From positions 1 through 64,000 of the forward strand of contig MEHQ01000681.1 of assembly GCA_008828725.1 (NCBI GenBank): a stretch of DNA of 64,000 nt, given 5' to 3'. Made by a program: the position numbers and the translations under genes. Within the stretch, counting starts at the first letter, position 1. Every line of letters begins with the position of its first letter. Below are positions 62,441-64,000 of this stretch, piece by piece. This stretch comes from Saccharina japonica. Taxonomy: Eukaryota; Sar; Phaeophyceae; Laminariales; Laminariaceae. A model generated the notes under the pieces. It did not search any database. It saw nothing but the letters and a program-made list of their open reading frames with translations, and was not told the DNA's origin.

Positions 62441-62831
62441 TGGTATCACTCTATGGCTATTTTCCTTGTTTCTTCCGGATGCTTATTTTAATCTGCCCAA
62501 AAGTACGGATTATATTTCAAATAAACCACAGCAGTACTACTGCTCTATTACCACTATTGCTGCACATTGTCGGATGGCAATTTTGTTGTTTTGTTGTTGT
62601 TGTCTTCACATTAAACTCGTTTCAGTTGCTAATCCCTATAGTCTGATCTAGCAAGATCACGGCCCGTGGTCACAAAAGTGCTAGAGCCATCAGAGAATCC
62701 TAAAGAACACGTACACTTAGCAGGGAAAGGATACACAAGTCCGAAGAGGTACACCTAAAATCCCTACAGCATGTGCGTGTCCAAAACTGAACTACACGCC
62801 CGCAATCTCCATTCGACTACAGCAGCATCGT

Positions 62832-62850
62832 CCCCCCCCCCCCCCCCCCC
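62832..62850. repeat. Poly(C) run of 19
   Basis: Uninterrupted C19 in unique sequence between the two terminal duplicates. The LINE tail is not adjacent, so it is a simple homopolymer and a likely sequencing trouble spot. Confidence 0.9.
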
Positions 62851-62971
62851 ACTCTTTACCAATGAATTTGCCGACTACAGCGTAACTACTGTCTGAAGTG
62901 CTGTCTGTACAAAAACAAACGGTAGGCGTGGGAACAAGATGGAGCACGCAGCTGCTGTCTGAAGTGCTGCC

Positions 62972-64000
62972 NTATAGATACCAGGTACCCTGGTAGTTGT
63001 TGTACCATGCATACGTTCGGTAGGAGGGACACTCGTATACAGTACAGGACACCTAATAAGAAACAGGAAATCTGGCCCAGGCTGGATTTCTTATTTGAGA
63101 GAGGGTGCTTTCTACACTAACTTCAAGATAAAGACTCCCGAATTTCTTGTTTCCCTCCAGATCTCAGCCTGCCTTTCTTGTTAGCCTGTTTCTTATTAGG
63201 TGTCCGGTGCTGTACTCCGTACAATAATAAAGTAGCTTGTTATGTAGCTCACCGATCGTCATGATGAGGGAGGGTTCAACGGAGATCTTTATGGTAGATA
63301 TAGCTAGACCCTTCTCGAGGAACAACATGGCACTCGCAACTCGTAAGATTGGCCCCTCAGCAGCAATCGATCGCTACAACAATCTGCCGGGCGAATGTGT
63401 TGCCAATTAATGTCTATCAAGCCAGTTCTGTATGCTCGTTGAGATCTCTGAACCAGCACAAACTAACATTTTTTTCCCGTTCCAGAAAGACCTACCGGTA
63501 TAGTTATATACTATTATTAATAACACACATTTCCATGTAGTATCATATTTTTTATATATATATGTAGTATATATGTGTTGCGTCATTTCTTGCTCCGCCC
63601 TCAAGAAACGGGAGGGGCGCGGGGAAAATATGCAAGGCTATGTTCTGTAGGGTACGCACAGAACTATACCCCCGGGGTATTTTCCCGGGTATTACCCTAC
63701 AGAGAACTTCTGTGAGTTCTGTAAGACATCCATACCCATATACCCGGAACTTCTGTGAGTTCTGTACGACATTCATACCCGTACCCTAACTTTTCTGTAA
63801 GTTATATACGCCCGTGCCACATTACCCGGGGTACGGGTACAGCATTTTTTCTACCTGCCCGGAACTTCTGTGAGTTCTGTACGCCCGTGCCACAATACCC
63901 GAACGGAGCTTCTGTGAGTTCTGTAACACTTCTATACCCGTACCCGGAACTTTTGTGAGTTATGTACGATATTCATACCCGTACCCGGAACTTCTTTGAG
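62972..64000. repeat. Single N followed by second copy of the 1.02-kb duplication
   Basis: One undetermined base at 62972 marks a join; the sequence right after it equals 61320 onward. It carries its own M1 MITE at 63038-63215. The window ends within the copy. Confidence 0.9.

Overview
The window is nuclear DNA from an intron-rich eukaryote. Every confident gene but one is split by kilobase-sized GT-AG introns, coding sequence is only about 6% of the window, and the rest is short interspersed elements, truncated LINEs, fold-back elements and minisatellites. Together with the mixed base composition and the style of the LINE remnants this suggests a stramenopile alga, most likely a brown alga. 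That placement is an inference; no marker gene proves it.

Four host genes can be rebuilt. (1) Minus strand, 6615-21493: a DHHC-type protein S-acyltransferase in eight small exons (373 aa), phase-consistent at every junction and hidden in 14.9 kb of repeat-filled introns. (2) Plus strand, 23963-31476: a small mitochondrial protein with a pair of CBS domains, five exons, 213 aa. (3) Minus strand, 36175-37536: a single-exon SPRING/C12orf49-family membrane protein, 453 aa. (4) Plus strand, 41449-51091: an SRSF1-type splicing factor, eight exons, 233 aa, with a second C-terminus produced if the last intron is retained. Genes 1 and 2 are divergent, 2 and 3 convergent, 3 and 4 divergent. They are unrelated housekeeping functions (protein palmitoylation, mitochondrial regulation, Golgi/lipid regulation, splicing), so no operon-like logic is expected.

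Mobile DNA: 1-3.5 kb holds a LINE-like element with a CCHC plus restriction-like endonuclease C-terminus and a deleted second copy. A second LINE family, whose 3' ends finish in a run of C, is scattered as 5'-truncated copies at about nine sites. Several non-autonomous DNA transposon families are visible with terminal inverted repeats, three of them with target-site duplications: an 805-bp element at 38139-38943 (perfect 8-bp duplication), a Harbinger-like element at 18689-19445 (TTA) and a hAT-like MITE at 13409-13685 (8 bp, one mismatch). Long minisatellites occupy 13.9-14.7 kb, 18.4-19.7 kb, 22.5-22.9 kb, 53.5-53.7 kb and 57.4-60.3 kb.

Assembly cautions: an exact Tn5/Nextera mosaic-end 19-mer lies at 31515-31533, 39 bp after the CBS gene stop, and the last 1.03 kb repeats 61320-62343 almost exactly after a single N at 62972. 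Both look like artefacts of library or scaffold construction rather than biology.
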